DNA from: Candidatus Eisenbacteria bacterium
GTDB lineage: Bacteria > Eisenbacteria > RBG-16-71-46
Length of the DNA stretch: 64,000 nucleotides
NCBI GenBank assembly: GCA_035712145.1
Contig: DASTBI010000187.1
Span: forward strand, 1 to 64,000
Direction of reading: 5' to 3'
Notes under the pieces: generated by a model
The model's database searches: none
What the model was told of the DNA's origin: nothing
What the model saw: only the letters and a program-made list of their open reading frames with translations
Program-made: the position numbers and the translations under genes
Shown here: one piece after another, positions 32,337 through 42,732 of the stretch
Layout: every line of letters starts with the position of its first letter
Position numbering within the stretch: position 1 is the stretch's first letter

Positions 32337-34190
32337 ATGCCATCCACCCTGCTCGCCCGGCTCGCCAAGGGTCCCCTGCTCGCCGATGGAGCCATGGGGA
32401 CGCTTCTCAACCAGCGCGGGATCGGCTTCGAGACCTGTTTCGATGAGCTCAACCTCTCCCGCGCGGCGCTCATCGAGGGCGTGCATCGGGACTACCTGGT
32501 CGCCGGCGCGGAGCTGATCGAGACCAACACGTTCGGCGCGAATGCCCTGCGGCTCGCGGCGCACGGTCTGGAAGACCGGGTGCGGCTCATCGCGCGTCAG
32601 GGCGTCAAGATCGCGCGCGCGGCGCGCGAGATCGTGGGCGTCGAGGCCTTCGTGGCCGGCAGCGTCGGACCCCTGGGCAAAGTGCTGGAGCCATTCGGCC
32701 CGCTCACCGTCGAGGAGGCGGAGGCCGCATTCCAGGCGGTGGCCGAGGGGCTGCTCGAAGGCGGCTGTGAGTGTTTCATCCTCGAGACCTTCCAGGACCT
32801 CAACGAAGTGATGGCGGCGCTGCGTGCGGTGCGGCGCGTGACCCTCGATCTGCCGGTGATCGCGCAGATGACCTTCGGCACCGACGGCAAGACGATGTAC
32901 GGACACACGCCCGCGCTGGCGGTCCGCACGCTGCGAGACGCCGGCGCGGACGTGGTCGGCATCAACTGTGGCGTGGGTCCTCAGCCCACGCTCGAAGTGC
33001 TGGAACAGATGATCGCCGCCGCCGACGGCATGCCGGTCTCGGCGATGCCGAACGCGGGTCTCCCTCAGTACGTCGGCGGGCGATTCGTCTACATGACGAG
33101 CCCTGAGTACTTCGCGGAGTTCGCGGCGCGCGCGGTGGACCTCGGCGTGCGCCTCGTGGGCGGCTGCTGCGGAACCACACCGGCTCACATCCAGGCCATG
33201 CGCGAGCGGCTCGCATCCCGGCTTCCCGCCGAGAAGCTGGCGCCCGGAGCGGAGGTGCGCGTGCTCGAGCAGGCGCCCGCCACGATGGCGCCGACCGCCC
33301 CGCAGAAGACGCCCTCGCTCCTCACCAAGCTCCAGGAAAAGTTCGTGGTGAGCGTGGAGATCGATCCGCCGCGCGGGATCAACACCACCAAGGTCATGGA
33401 AGGCGCGCGCCTGATGGCGAACCGAGGCGTGGACTGCGTCAACATCGCCGACTCGCCGATGGCCCGTATCCGGATGAGCGCGATGGCGCTCGCCTATCAG
33501 ATCCACACGCACTTCCCGCGACTGGAGATCATCCTTCATTTCACCTGCCGCGACCGGAACCTGATGGGCCTGCAAAGCGACCTGCTGGGCGCCCATGCGC
33601 TGGGGCTGCGAAACATCCTGGCCCTGACCGGGGACCCGCCGAGCCTGGGGGACTACCCGAACGCGACGGCCGTATTCGACACGGACGCGCCCGGTTTGAT
33701 GCGCATCATCCACCGGATGAATCAGGGAACTGACCTTGCCGGGACATCCATCGGGGCGGCCACCAACTTCGCGGTCGGCTGCGGGGTGAACCCGACGGCG
33801 GACGACCTGGACGCCGAGATCGAGTACGTCAAGCGCAAGCTGGAAGCCCAGCCTCACTTCGTGATGACCCAGCCGGTGTACGAGCTGGATTGCTGGAAAC
33901 GATTCGTGGACCGGCTCCGGGGGGTCACCCAGGTGCCGATCCTGATCGGCATCCTGCCCCTCCAGTCCTTCCGCCACGCCGACTTCCTGCACAACGAGGT
34001 TCCCGGTATTACCGTTCCGGATTGGATTCGTGGGAGGATGCATGAGGCCGGCAACGAGGGGCAAAGGGTCGGCGTCGAGCTGGCGCGCACGCTCCTCGGC
34101 GAGTGCAGGGCCATGGCGAACGGCGTCTACCTGATGCCGTCATTCGGGCGCTACGAGAACTGTCTCGAGGTTCTGGAGGGCTCCCCATGA
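32337..34190 (+). CDS. Bifunctional homocysteine S-methyltransferase / methylenetetrahydrofolate reductase
   Basis: A 617-residue fusion of the YitJ type. Residues 1-300 form the homocysteine-binding barrel: LLADGAMGTLL, ELIETNTFGAN, and the zinc-binding cysteines in GINCGVGP and VGGCCGTTP. Residues 335-615 form a MetF-like 5,10-methylenetetrahydrofolate reductase barrel (VSVEIDPPRG, LHFTCRDRN, ILALTGDPP, FVMTQPVYE). The protein links folate reduction to methionine synthesis. There is no cobalamin-binding module, so a separate B12-type or folate-binding partner may be needed. ATG 32337 sits at the predicted transcript start. The next gene overlaps by four bases. Confidence 0.93.
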   Translation: MPSTLLARLAKGPLLADGAMGTLLNQRGIGFETCFDELNLSRAALIEGVHRDYLVAGAELIETNTFGANALRLAAHGLEDRVRLIARQGVKIARAAREIVGVEAFVAGSVGPLGKVLEPFGPLTVEEAEAAFQAVAEGLLEGGCECFILETFQDLNEVMAALRAVRRVTLDLPVIAQMTFGTDGKTMYGHTPALAVRTLRDAGADVVGINCGVGPQPTLEVLEQMIAAADGMPVSAMPNAGLPQYVGGRFVYMTSPEYFAEFAARAVDLGVRLVGGCCGTTPAHIQAMRERLASRLPAEKLAPGAEVRVLEQAPATMAPTAPQKTPSLLTKLQEKFVVSVEIDPPRGINTTKVMEGARLMANRGVDCVNIADSPMARIRMSAMALAYQIHTHFPRLEIILHFTCRDRNLMGLQSDLLGAHALGLRNILALTGDPPSLGDYPNATAVFDTDAPGLMRIIHRMNQGTDLAGTSIGAATNFAVGCGVNPTADDLDAEIEYVKRKLEAQPHFVMTQPVYELDCWKRFVDRLRGVTQVPILIGILPLQSFRHADFLHNEVPGITVPDWIRGRMHEAGNEGQRVGVELARTLLGECRAMANGVYLMPSFGRYENCLEVLEGSP

Positions 34191-34528
34191 GTCTGCTCCT
34201 CTATTTCGTCGTGATGGCGGTCGTCATGCTCGGCTTGTCGCATCTGCTGCCGGGCTTCCGGGTCGACGGCTTCCTGCCCGCGTTCCTCGGGGCGGTGGCG
34301 CTGGCGGCGGTGAACACGATCGTCAAGCCGATCCTTTTCGTGCTCACGCTGCCCTTCACGATCATCACGCTCGGCCTCTTCTTGTTCGTCCTCAACGCCA
34401 TCTGCCTGTGGATTGCCGCGCTGATCGTGCCCGGCTTCCGCGTCGATGGCGTGTTGACCACACTCTTGGCTTCGTTGCTGCTCGCGGTGGTGGGCATGGT
34501 CTGGAAGGCGGCGACCCGGGGCAGCTGA
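34187..34528 (+). CDS. Small membrane protein, phage-holin/YvlD (4-TM) family
   Basis: A 113-residue protein with four membrane helices. It shows two copies of a PGFRVDG motif after helices one and three, with NTIVKPILFVLTLPFTIITLG between them (key part VKPILFVLTLPFTIITLG). This is the layout of the mycobacterial/YvlD 4-TM 'phage holin family IV' proteins, which are ordinary envelope proteins of unknown role. The ATG overlaps the upstream stop (ATGA). Confidence 0.88.
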   Translation: MSLLLYFVVMAVVMLGLSHLLPGFRVDGFLPAFLGAVALAAVNTIVKPILFVLTLPFTIITLGLFLFVLNAICLWIAALIVPGFRVDGVLTTLLASLLLAVVGMVWKAATRGS

Positions 34529-34550
34529 CATCACATCGCGGGAGGATCCC

Positions 34551-35858
34551 ATGGAGAGGACCCAAATGGACGCGCTGCGGATGGACCCTGTCGACGATGC
34601 GAGCCTCTCCCGCCTCGCACGCGGCTTGATCGGATCGGAAGTGCTGCGAATCGCGGCCGAGATCCGCGCGCTCATGGCGCAAGGCCAGCCGGTGTGCAAC
34701 CTGACGGTTGGCGACTTCGATTCGCGGGAGTTTCCTCCTCCCCGGCGGCTCGTGACCGGCGTTCAGAAGGCGCTCGACGATGGGCACACCAACTATCCGC
34801 CGAGCAACGGCGTGCTCGAGCTGCGCCAGGCGGTGGCGCGCTTCTATCAGCGCGAGTTCGGGCTCGACTATCCGCTCGAGTCCGTGCTGGTGGCCAGCGG
34901 AGCTCGTCCTCTGATCTATGCCACCTATCGCGCTCTGGTGGATCCCGGCGACTCGGTGGCGTTCCCGGTTCCGTCGTGGAACAACAACCACTACTGCTAC
35001 CTGACCGGGGCCCAGGGCATCCCGATCGAGGTGACGCGCGAGTCCTGCTTTCACCCCACCCCGGCCCAGGTGCGCGCGCTTCTGCCCAAGGTCCGTCTGC
35101 TGGCGCTCAACACGCCGCTCAACCCGACCGGAACCGCGATCGAGCCCGAAGTCCTGGCCGAGATCACCCGTGACCTGGTGAGCGAGAACGAGCGCCGGCG
35201 AGAGCGCTCCGAGCGTCCGGTCTTCCTCATGTTCGACCAGGTCTACTGGTCGCTGGAATTCGACCGCTGGGAGCCGGTCTCTCCGCCCGCGCTGGTCCCC
35301 GAGTCGGCCCCCTACGTGGTGATGCTGGACGCGATCTCGAAGTCTCTGGCCGCCACGGGGCTCCGGGTGGGTTGGTCGGTTGCCGCGCCGGTGGTGACGC
35401 AGCGCATGTCGGATCTGCTCGGTCATGTCGGGGCCTGGGCGCCCAAGGCGGAGCAGGTGGCCACGGCCGCATTCATCGACGATGCCGAAGCCTTCGCGAG
35501 CTTTCGGCGGGACATGCACCGTCGCCTGCGCGAGCGTCTCGACCGTCTGTATCGCGGGCTCTCGGGGATGAAAGACCGGGGACTTCCGGTCGAAGCGATC
35601 GAGCCCGAAGGAACCCTCTACCTCTCGGCTCGCTTCGATCTCTTCGGGCGCTCGATCGACGGGCGGGAGATCCGCACCAACGACGACATCCGCCGGCTGC
35701 TGCTCCAGGGCGCCGGCCTCGGCGTCGTCCCCTTCCAGGCCTTCGGGCTGGAGCGCGAGAACGGATGGTTCCGGCTCTCGGTCGGCGGCGTGACGCTCGA
35801 GGCCATCGAAGGCGGACTCGATCGACTGGGGACCTTGCTGGACCGCGTCGGTCGCTAG
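34551..35858 (+). CDS. Pyridoxal-phosphate aminotransferase, class I/II
   Basis: 435 residues. The fold-type I features are visible: a substrate arm LTVGDFDSREF, the DGHTNYPPSNGVLELR region, NTPLNPTGTAI with the conserved Asn and Pro, the Asp and Tyr of FDQVYWSLEF, and the PLP Lys in DAISKSLAATGLRVGW. The conserved C-terminal Arg is in WFRLSVGG. It transfers amino groups between an amino acid and a 2-oxo acid; the substrate (aspartate or an aromatic amino acid) is not clear. ATG 34551 has GGGAGGA upstream; ATG 34566 is an alternative. Confidence 0.9.
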   Translation: MERTQMDALRMDPVDDASLSRLARGLIGSEVLRIAAEIRALMAQGQPVCNLTVGDFDSREFPPPRRLVTGVQKALDDGHTNYPPSNGVLELRQAVARFYQREFGLDYPLESVLVASGARPLIYATYRALVDPGDSVAFPVPSWNNNHYCYLTGAQGIPIEVTRESCFHPTPAQVRALLPKVRLLALNTPLNPTGTAIEPEVLAEITRDLVSENERRRERSERPVFLMFDQVYWSLEFDRWEPVSPPALVPESAPYVVMLDAISKSLAATGLRVGWSVAAPVVTQRMSDLLGHVGAWAPKAEQVATAAFIDDAEAFASFRRDMHRRLRERLDRLYRGLSGMKDRGLPVEAIEPEGTLYLSARFDLFGRSIDGREIRTNDDIRRLLLQGAGLGVVPFQAFGLERENGWFRLSVGGVTLEAIEGGLDRLGTLLDRVGR

Positions 35859-35870
35859 CCGGGGAGGTCT

Positions 35871-35903
35871 CGCGAACACCCGCCAACCTTGCGGGGGTTC
35901 GCG
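35871..35903 (+). terminator. Hairpin after the aminotransferase gene
   Basis: CGCGAACACCCGC (35871-35883) and GCGGGGGTTCGCG (35891-35903) form a 13-bp stem with one mismatch and a 7-base loop. There is no T-tract, so it may be an imperfect terminator or an RNA stabiliser. Confidence 0.5.
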
Positions 35904-35974
35904 TGTCTATCAGGCGTAGGACTCCCAGAGGCACTTCCCCTTGGCCCTCTCGGGTTCCCCCAAGGAGGCGGGTC

Positions 35975-36328
35975 ATGAGAATCCAGAGACGAGAATCAGC
36001 GGGCGTCGTGATCCTGGAGATCGCGGGCGACTACTTCGGCGGGCTCGAGACCCATGCCCTCGAACAGGTTCTGGGCGACGAGATGGCCGCCGGGAACGTG
36101 CTTCTGCTCCTCGACCTTTCGAGCTGCCACGCCATGAACTCGACGGCGCTCGGCATCCTGATCGAAGCGCATCGCGCGTGTGAGGCCCAGGGTGGCGTGA
36201 TGAAGCTGTGCGGCGCGCAGGGACGCATGAAGAGTCTGCTGAACGTGCTTCACGTGGAACGGCTGTTCGAGCAGTACGGGACCGAGGCGGAGGCGCTGGC
36301 CTCGTTCGTCCAGCAGGCGAGCGCCTAG
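35975..36328 (+). CDS. STAS-domain anti-sigma-factor antagonist
   Basis: A 117-residue single STAS domain (SpoIIAA/RsbV-like). The core LLLLDLSSCHAMNSTALGIL carries the phosphorylatable Ser in the MNST position, and VMKLCGAQGRMKSLLNVLHV forms the following strand and helix. Such proteins bind an anti-sigma kinase and free a sigma factor when unphosphorylated. No kinase partner is in the window. ATG 35975 has AAGGAGG upstream. Its stop lies one base from the convergent mutS stop. Confidence 0.93.
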   Translation: MRIQRRESAGVVILEIAGDYFGGLETHALEQVLGDEMAAGNVLLLLDLSSCHAMNSTALGILIEAHRACEAQGGVMKLCGAQGRMKSLLNVLHVERLFEQYGTEAEALASFVQQASA

Positions 36329-36329
36329 C

Positions 36330-38957
36330 TCAGGATTCTCCGAGGCTTCGCTTGAGCTCGGCCAGCAGCGCGAGCGCCTCGAGCGGCGTGGTCGCATCGA
36401 GGTCGGCGGAGCGAAGGGCTTCGACCACCGGGTGGGGCGCTGTCCCGAAGAGCGGAAGCTGTCCCGCGGCTTCGGCGGACACGGCACGTCCGCGCCCCTT
36501 CCGGCCCAAATGCTCCACCGTCCGCTCGCGCTCGAGCTCCGCGAGCACCGTCCTGGCGCGGTCGATGACGGAGTCCGGAAGTCCCGCGAGCTGCGCGACG
36601 TGGATGCCGTAGGACCGATCGGCGGCGCCATCCGCGATGCGATGGAGAAAGACCACTCCATCCCCCCACTCCTGGACGACGACGTGGACGTTCCGCAAAC
36701 GCGAGAGCGAGTCCGCGAGCTGGGTGAGCTCATGATAGTGCGTGGCAAAGATGGTCCGTGGCGTGGGTCCGCCCTCCGCGTGGAGGTGTTCCGTCACCGC
36801 CCAGGCCAGAGCCAGGCCATCGTAGGTGGCGGTGCCGCGCCCGATCTCGTCGAGCAGCACCAGTGAGCGCGCGGTCGCGTTGCGAAGGATGTCGGCGGTC
36901 TCTTCCATCTCGACCATGAACGTGCTCTGCCCGGCCCCGAGCCGGTCGGACGCGCCGACGCGCGTGAAGAGGCGATCCACCCATCCGATGCGTGCGGCGC
37001 GGGCCGGGACGAACGAGCCGGACTGGGCCAGCAGGACCGCCAGCGCGATCTGCCGGAGGTAGGTGCTCTTGCCGCCCATGTTGGGGCCGGTGAGCAGCAG
37101 GATCTGGCGCTCGCGTCCGTCGAGCGCGACCGCGTTCGGCACGAACTCCCCGCGCGCCATGAGCTGCTCGACCACCGGATGGCGCGCCTCCTCGAGGATC
37201 AGCGCGTCGGAGTCGTCGAGCACCGGCCGGACCCAGCCGTAGCGCGCGGCCGCTTCGGCCAGCGCGGACTCCGCATCGAGAATCGCCAACGCGTCGGCCG
37301 CGGCCTGGAGCCCCGGAACGAACGCGGCGGCGCGCTCGCGGAGCTCCACGAACAGCTCGTGCTCGAGCGCCTTGAGCCGGTCCTCCGCGCCGAGCACTTC
37401 GCTCTCCTTCTCTTTCAGGTCGGGCGTGACGAAGCGCTCCGCCGTGGTGAGCGTCTGGCGCCGCTCGTAGCGCGGCGGAACCTTGTCGAGATGAGGCCGC
37501 GTGACCTCGAGGTAGTAGCCGAAGACGCGGTTGAAGCCGACTTTGAGACTCGCGATGCCGGTACGCGTGCGCTCGTCGCGCTCGAGATCCGCGATCCAGC
37601 GCTTTCCGGAGTGCGCGAGCTCGAACAGCCGGTCGCGATGCGCGTCGTATCCCGGACGCAGGATGTCGCCGTCGCGGGAGACCGGCGGCGGGTCCTCCAC
37701 CAGGGCGCGAGCCAGCAGGTCCGACAGCTCGGGGAAGCCGGGGAGCGACTCGCGCGCCCGCGCGGCTTCGGCATCGCCGAGGCGCAGCAGGATCTCGGCG
37801 AGCGCCGGAAGCTTGTCCAGCGCGTCGCGCAGCGCGCCGAGATCGCGCGGCGTCGCCCGCCGGAGCGCCAGCCGGCTCGCCAGCCGCTCGAGATCGGGAA
37901 AGCCGCGCAACGCGTCTCGAAACGACTGGCGGTCGATGGCGCGCGCGAGCCATCGCTCGACGGCATCGTGCCGCCGCTCGAGGGACTGCAGATCGGCCAG
38001 CGGGCGCTCGAGCCAGCTGCGCAGCTTGCGACCGCCGAGCGTCGTGACGGCGAGGTTCAGGTGGTGCCACAGCGTGTGGGCGGGCTCTCCGCCGGGCTGG
38101 GGCTGGAACAGCTCGAGATGACGGGCCGTGGCCGCGTCATAGCGCAGCGTCGGCTGATCGGCGAGGAAGCGGGCGCGCGGCGCCGAGAGCGCCGGTCCGC
38201 CCTGCACCCGGTCCAGATAGGCGAGCGTGGCGGCGGCCGCCGCTTCCGCGGCGGGCATCTCGCGGAGTCTGCCGGCGAGCGTGGCGCCCCAGCGCGCGTC
38301 GAGACGGGCGGTGTCGAGGAACGGCTCGGGGCCGGCCGTGGTGCGCGCGCCGGCCAGGCCGAAGAGCACCGGCTCGAATCGCTCGCGCAGAGCGATGGGA
38401 AGGCCCGAGATCTCGGGGATCAGCCATTCCGCCACCCGCAGGCTGGCGAGCGCTCCCTGGGCCTCGCTCCATCCGAGCGCGGCGAAGCTCACCTCGGATG
38501 TCGACACATCGGCCACGCACAGGCCAAGCGCCTCCTCGGTTGGCCACACCGCGGCGATGAAGTTGTTGGCGGCCGGATCGAGGAAGCTCTCTCCCACCAC
38601 CGAGCCCGGCGTGAGCACCTCGGTGACGCCGCGCGCGACCAGGCCCTTGGCCTGCGACGCGTCCTCGAGCTGCTCGCACACCGCCACCTTGTGCCCGAGC
38701 TTGAGCAACCGCGCGACATAGGCGTCACGCTGGTGCCATGGCACGCCGCACATCGGGATCGGCTGCGGATCCTGCTTGTTGCGCGACGTGAGCGTGAGAC
38801 CGAGCAGCGAGGCTCCCGCGATCGCGTCATCGAAGAACATCTCGTAGAAGTCGCCGAGCCGGAAGAACAGGAACGAGTCGGGATGGTCCTGCTTGGCGCG
38901 CCGATACTGATCCATGAGCGGCGTCCGGCTCGCGGCCTTGGGCGCAAGGGTGCTCAC
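36330..38957 (-). CDS. mutS: DNA mismatch repair protein MutS
   Basis: 875 residues, the normal size for MutS1. The mismatch-binding Phe-X-Glu is in LGDFYEMFFDDA near residue 38. The lever and clamp domains follow, and the C-terminal ABC ATPase has the P-loop TGPNMGGKSTYLRQ, the signature LGAGQSTFMVEM, Walker B LVLLDEIGRGT and the H-loop FATHYHELT. It starts with GTG 38957, which overlaps the upstream SPOR gene stop (GTGA). It works with MutL, encoded at 16396-18159. Confidence 0.97.
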   Translation of the reverse strand: MSTLAPKAASRTPLMDQYRRAKQDHPDSFLFFRLGDFYEMFFDDAIAGASLLGLTLTSRNKQDPQPIPMCGVPWHQRDAYVARLLKLGHKVAVCEQLEDASQAKGLVARGVTEVLTPGSVVGESFLDPAANNFIAAVWPTEEALGLCVADVSTSEVSFAALGWSEAQGALASLRVAEWLIPEISGLPIALRERFEPVLFGLAGARTTAGPEPFLDTARLDARWGATLAGRLREMPAAEAAAAATLAYLDRVQGGPALSAPRARFLADQPTLRYDAATARHLELFQPQPGGEPAHTLWHHLNLAVTTLGGRKLRSWLERPLADLQSLERRHDAVERWLARAIDRQSFRDALRGFPDLERLASRLALRRATPRDLGALRDALDKLPALAEILLRLGDAEAARARESLPGFPELSDLLARALVEDPPPVSRDGDILRPGYDAHRDRLFELAHSGKRWIADLERDERTRTGIASLKVGFNRVFGYYLEVTRPHLDKVPPRYERRQTLTTAERFVTPDLKEKESEVLGAEDRLKALEHELFVELRERAAAFVPGLQAAADALAILDAESALAEAAARYGWVRPVLDDSDALILEEARHPVVEQLMARGEFVPNAVALDGRERQILLLTGPNMGGKSTYLRQIALAVLLAQSGSFVPARAARIGWVDRLFTRVGASDRLGAGQSTFMVEMEETADILRNATARSLVLLDEIGRGTATYDGLALAWAVTEHLHAEGGPTPRTIFATHYHELTQLADSLSRLRNVHVVVQEWGDGVVFLHRIADGAADRSYGIHVAQLAGLPDSVIDRARTVLAELERERTVEHLGRKGRGRAVSAEAAGQLPLFGTAPHPVVEALRSADLDATTPLEALALLAELKRSLGES

Positions 38958-39832
38958 TCGGCCCTCACCACCTGATAGGTGACGCCGAGCGCCCGCACGG
39001 CGAGCTCGCCCGCCTGCCGGGCGTCTGCGGCGCTTCCGTACGCGCCGAGGCGCACGACGTGGATCGCCGACAGGCCCTGCCCGCGGGTGATCACCTGGGC
39101 GTTCGGGAATCCGGCGCGCTTGGCCTCGGCGGCGAGCGCTCGCGCCCGGCCGCGATCCACGAACTGCCCGATCACCACCGCGATCGTCCCGGCGCCCGGG
39201 CGCTGTGCCGAAGCGGCGAGGTGGGCGCGGGCGGAGGCGGCTTCGATGCTGCGCGGATAGTCCTTGAGCAGCCGCTCGCGCGCGCGTCGCGCCTCGTCCT
39301 GTCGGTCCGCCCGCTCGGCCAGCGCGGCGATCCGCTCGAGGATGGTGGGTCCGGTTTCGCCCAGCGGCTGGCCGAGCAAAGGCTCGAGCGTCTCGAGCGC
39401 CTTCTCCGGCCGCTCGGCCACCTCCCAGGCCTGTGCCAGCCCGAGGAGCGCCGGCTCGCGCAGCGTCGTCGAGGTCCGCGCCACGTCCTCGAGCGCGGCT
39501 CTGGCCTGGGTGGGCTCACCGAGACCGAGGAACGCGAGCCCCTGCGCGTACCTGGCCCGCGGCTTCTCGCCCGGCGCCAGGCGTGCGGCGGCACGTCCGA
39601 AGGCGGCCGCGGCATGACGGAACTCGCCGCGTGCGTAGTGGAGCTGGCCCAGCACCATCACCGCCCGGGCGCCGGCTCCGGGATCGGCGGAGGTTTCGAG
39701 TCGGCGAAGCGTGGCCGGCAGGCTGTCGCTGGGCGTCCTCGCGAGCAGAGTGTCGAGGTCCGACGCCTGCGCGGCCGAGACCGAGGCGCTGAGGGCGAGT
39801 GCCATGAGCATGGCGAGAGGCTTTCGCGTCAT
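38954..39832 (-). CDS. Exported TPR/SPOR-domain protein
   Basis: 292 residues. A signal peptide (AMLMALALSASVSAAQA) covers residues 1-25. Residues 50-190 are tetratricopeptide-like helices (AVMVLGQLHYARGEF, ARYAQGLAFLGLGEP). The last 75 residues form a SPOR domain (VVIGQFVDRGRARALAAEA, VVRLGAYGSAADARQA). SPOR domains bind denuded peptidoglycan at division sites. ATG 39832 is preferred because the predicted promoter puts the transcript start at 39833. It is translationally coupled to mutS, an odd pairing. Confidence 0.85.
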   Translation of the reverse strand: MTRKPLAMLMALALSASVSAAQASDLDTLLARTPSDSLPATLRRLETSADPGAGARAVMVLGQLHYARGEFRHAAAAFGRAAARLAPGEKPRARYAQGLAFLGLGEPTQARAALEDVARTSTTLREPALLGLAQAWEVAERPEKALETLEPLLGQPLGETGPTILERIAALAERADRQDEARRARERLLKDYPRSIEAASARAHLAASAQRPGAGTIAVVIGQFVDRGRARALAAEAKRAGFPNAQVITRGQGLSAIHVVRLGAYGSAADARQAGELAVRALGVTYQVVRAE

Positions 39833-39839
39833 GCCGGGC

Positions 39840-39867
39840 AGGATACGGACGGCGCGGCACAAAGCAA
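39840..39867 (-). promoter_or_regulatory. Predicted promoter of the SPOR-mutS operon (leaderless context)
   Basis: On the minus strand, TTGCTT (39867-39862), a 16-base spacer and TATCCT (39845-39840). The expected transcription start is about 39833, next to the ATG at 39832. Confidence 0.5.
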
Positions 39868-40157
39868 GCTCACGGCACCCACGACATGGCCCGAGAGAAA
39901 CACGGCAATACGCGGTCGCGGCGTCTGCGCGATGGGGGCGGCGGTCAGCGTGGCAGGCTCCCATGAGCTGCGCCGCCATCCATCTCAGAACTCCATCGAA
40001 CGCGCCGGCGCCTCGGATCCCAAACACGCGACCTCGGCGCTCGGCGCCAGCGGCTTGCTCATGGGCCCTGCCGCGTGACCGCTCCTTTCAGCAGCTCGGC
40101 GCATCCCCGCGCTTCTCTCGGGCCATGTGGTGGGTGCCAGGGCCGCTCCTTCACAAG
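39868..40157. other. Intergenic stretch, nothing recognised
   Basis: About 290 bp between the SPOR-mutS promoter and the rpsA terminator. No RNA gene, convincing frame or strong promoter is seen on either strand. It contains a short CTCGGCGCTCGGCGCCAG repeat-like patch near 40030-40050. Confidence 0.5.
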
Positions 40158-40189
40158 AAAAAACCGGGCGGAACGTGGGTTCCGCCCGG
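40158..40189 (-). terminator. Strong intrinsic terminator of the rpsA operon
   Basis: On the minus strand, CCGGGCGGAAC (40189-40179) pairs perfectly with GTTCCGCCCGG (40174-40164) across a 4-base loop, followed by six T. It ends the fmdB-like to rpsA transcription unit. Confidence 0.92.
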
Positions 40190-40210
40190 CGTGACTGCGG
40201 AGCTCGAGAG

Positions 40211-42031
<1,821 letters not shown>

Positions 42032-42069
42032 GAACGGGTGGCCTCCTGAATCGGTATGAGTTCGGGCGC

Positions 42070-42717
42070 TCAAGCGGCGCCCCGTGAAGCAGCGGTCTCC
42101 TGCCCGGTCCTGAGTATCGCGATCTCCCGCATGACGCCCTCGCCGACCTTCTGGTAGAGCATTCGCCCCGGCGTGAGGTCGGTCTCCGGATCGATCAGAT
42201 CTTTCCAGTGGCGTGCGTGCCCGAACCACAGACGGACCTTCACGCCGCGGCGCCACCAGCGCGCCGGTCGATTGCTGCCCGAGATGTAGCAGGGCACGAT
42301 CGGGACGTCCGCCTGGACGGCCATCATCCCGACACCGGGTCGCGGGGGATGCAACTCCCCGTCGCGCATCCGGCTTCCCTCGGGGAACATCAGCAGCGCT
42401 TCACCCTGCCGCAGCACCTCGAGAGCCCGCGCCAGTCCGCTGAGATCCGCGACTCCGCGACGAATCGGAATCGAGTTCAGCGAACGAATCAGCCACCCGA
42501 GCCCCGGCGTGCGGAACAGCTCCTCCTTGGCGAGGAAATGCACCTCGCGAGGAAGCGCAGACCCGATCATCGGGGGATCCCAGAACGAGATGTGGTTCGA
42601 GGCGATCAGCAACCCACCCTCGCGGGGGATGTGCTGGCGACCTCGTACGTCCCATCCCGTCAGCAGACCGAAGCAGCCGCTGGCGAAAAGCCGCGCGGCA
42701 CTATAATACGGGCTCAA
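42070..42717 (-). CDS. plsC: 1-acyl-sn-glycerol-3-phosphate acyltransferase
   Basis: A 215-residue membrane-associated enzyme that makes phosphatidic acid from lysophosphatidic acid. The catalytic HX4D motif is SNHISFWDPP, and the glycerol-phosphate-binding motif is MFPEGSR. The start is TTG 42717, supported by AGGAG five bases upstream; no ATG fits. It lies 15 bp after cmk. Confidence 0.93.
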   Translation of the reverse strand: MSPYYSAARLFASGCFGLLTGWDVRGRQHIPREGGLLIASNHISFWDPPMIGSALPREVHFLAKEELFRTPGLGWLIRSLNSIPIRRGVADLSGLARALEVLRQGEALLMFPEGSRMRDGELHPPRPGVGMMAVQADVPIVPCYISGSNRPARWWRRGVKVRLWFGHARHWKDLIDPETDLTPGRMLYQKVGEGVMREIAILRTGQETAASRGAA

Positions 42718-42732
42718 CGAATCTCCTAACCT

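Noticed and set aside
34187-34528. A 'phage holin family' protein considered as a prophage remnant
   Set aside because: It is the YvlD-like 4-TM envelope family, sits translationally coupled to a metabolic gene, and no other phage gene is near.
42702-42707. A perfect TATAAT on the plus strand at the start of plsC
   Set aside because: The -35 position reads GCTGGC, and no plus-strand gene or structured RNA follows. On the minus strand it is simply codons 4-6 of plsC.
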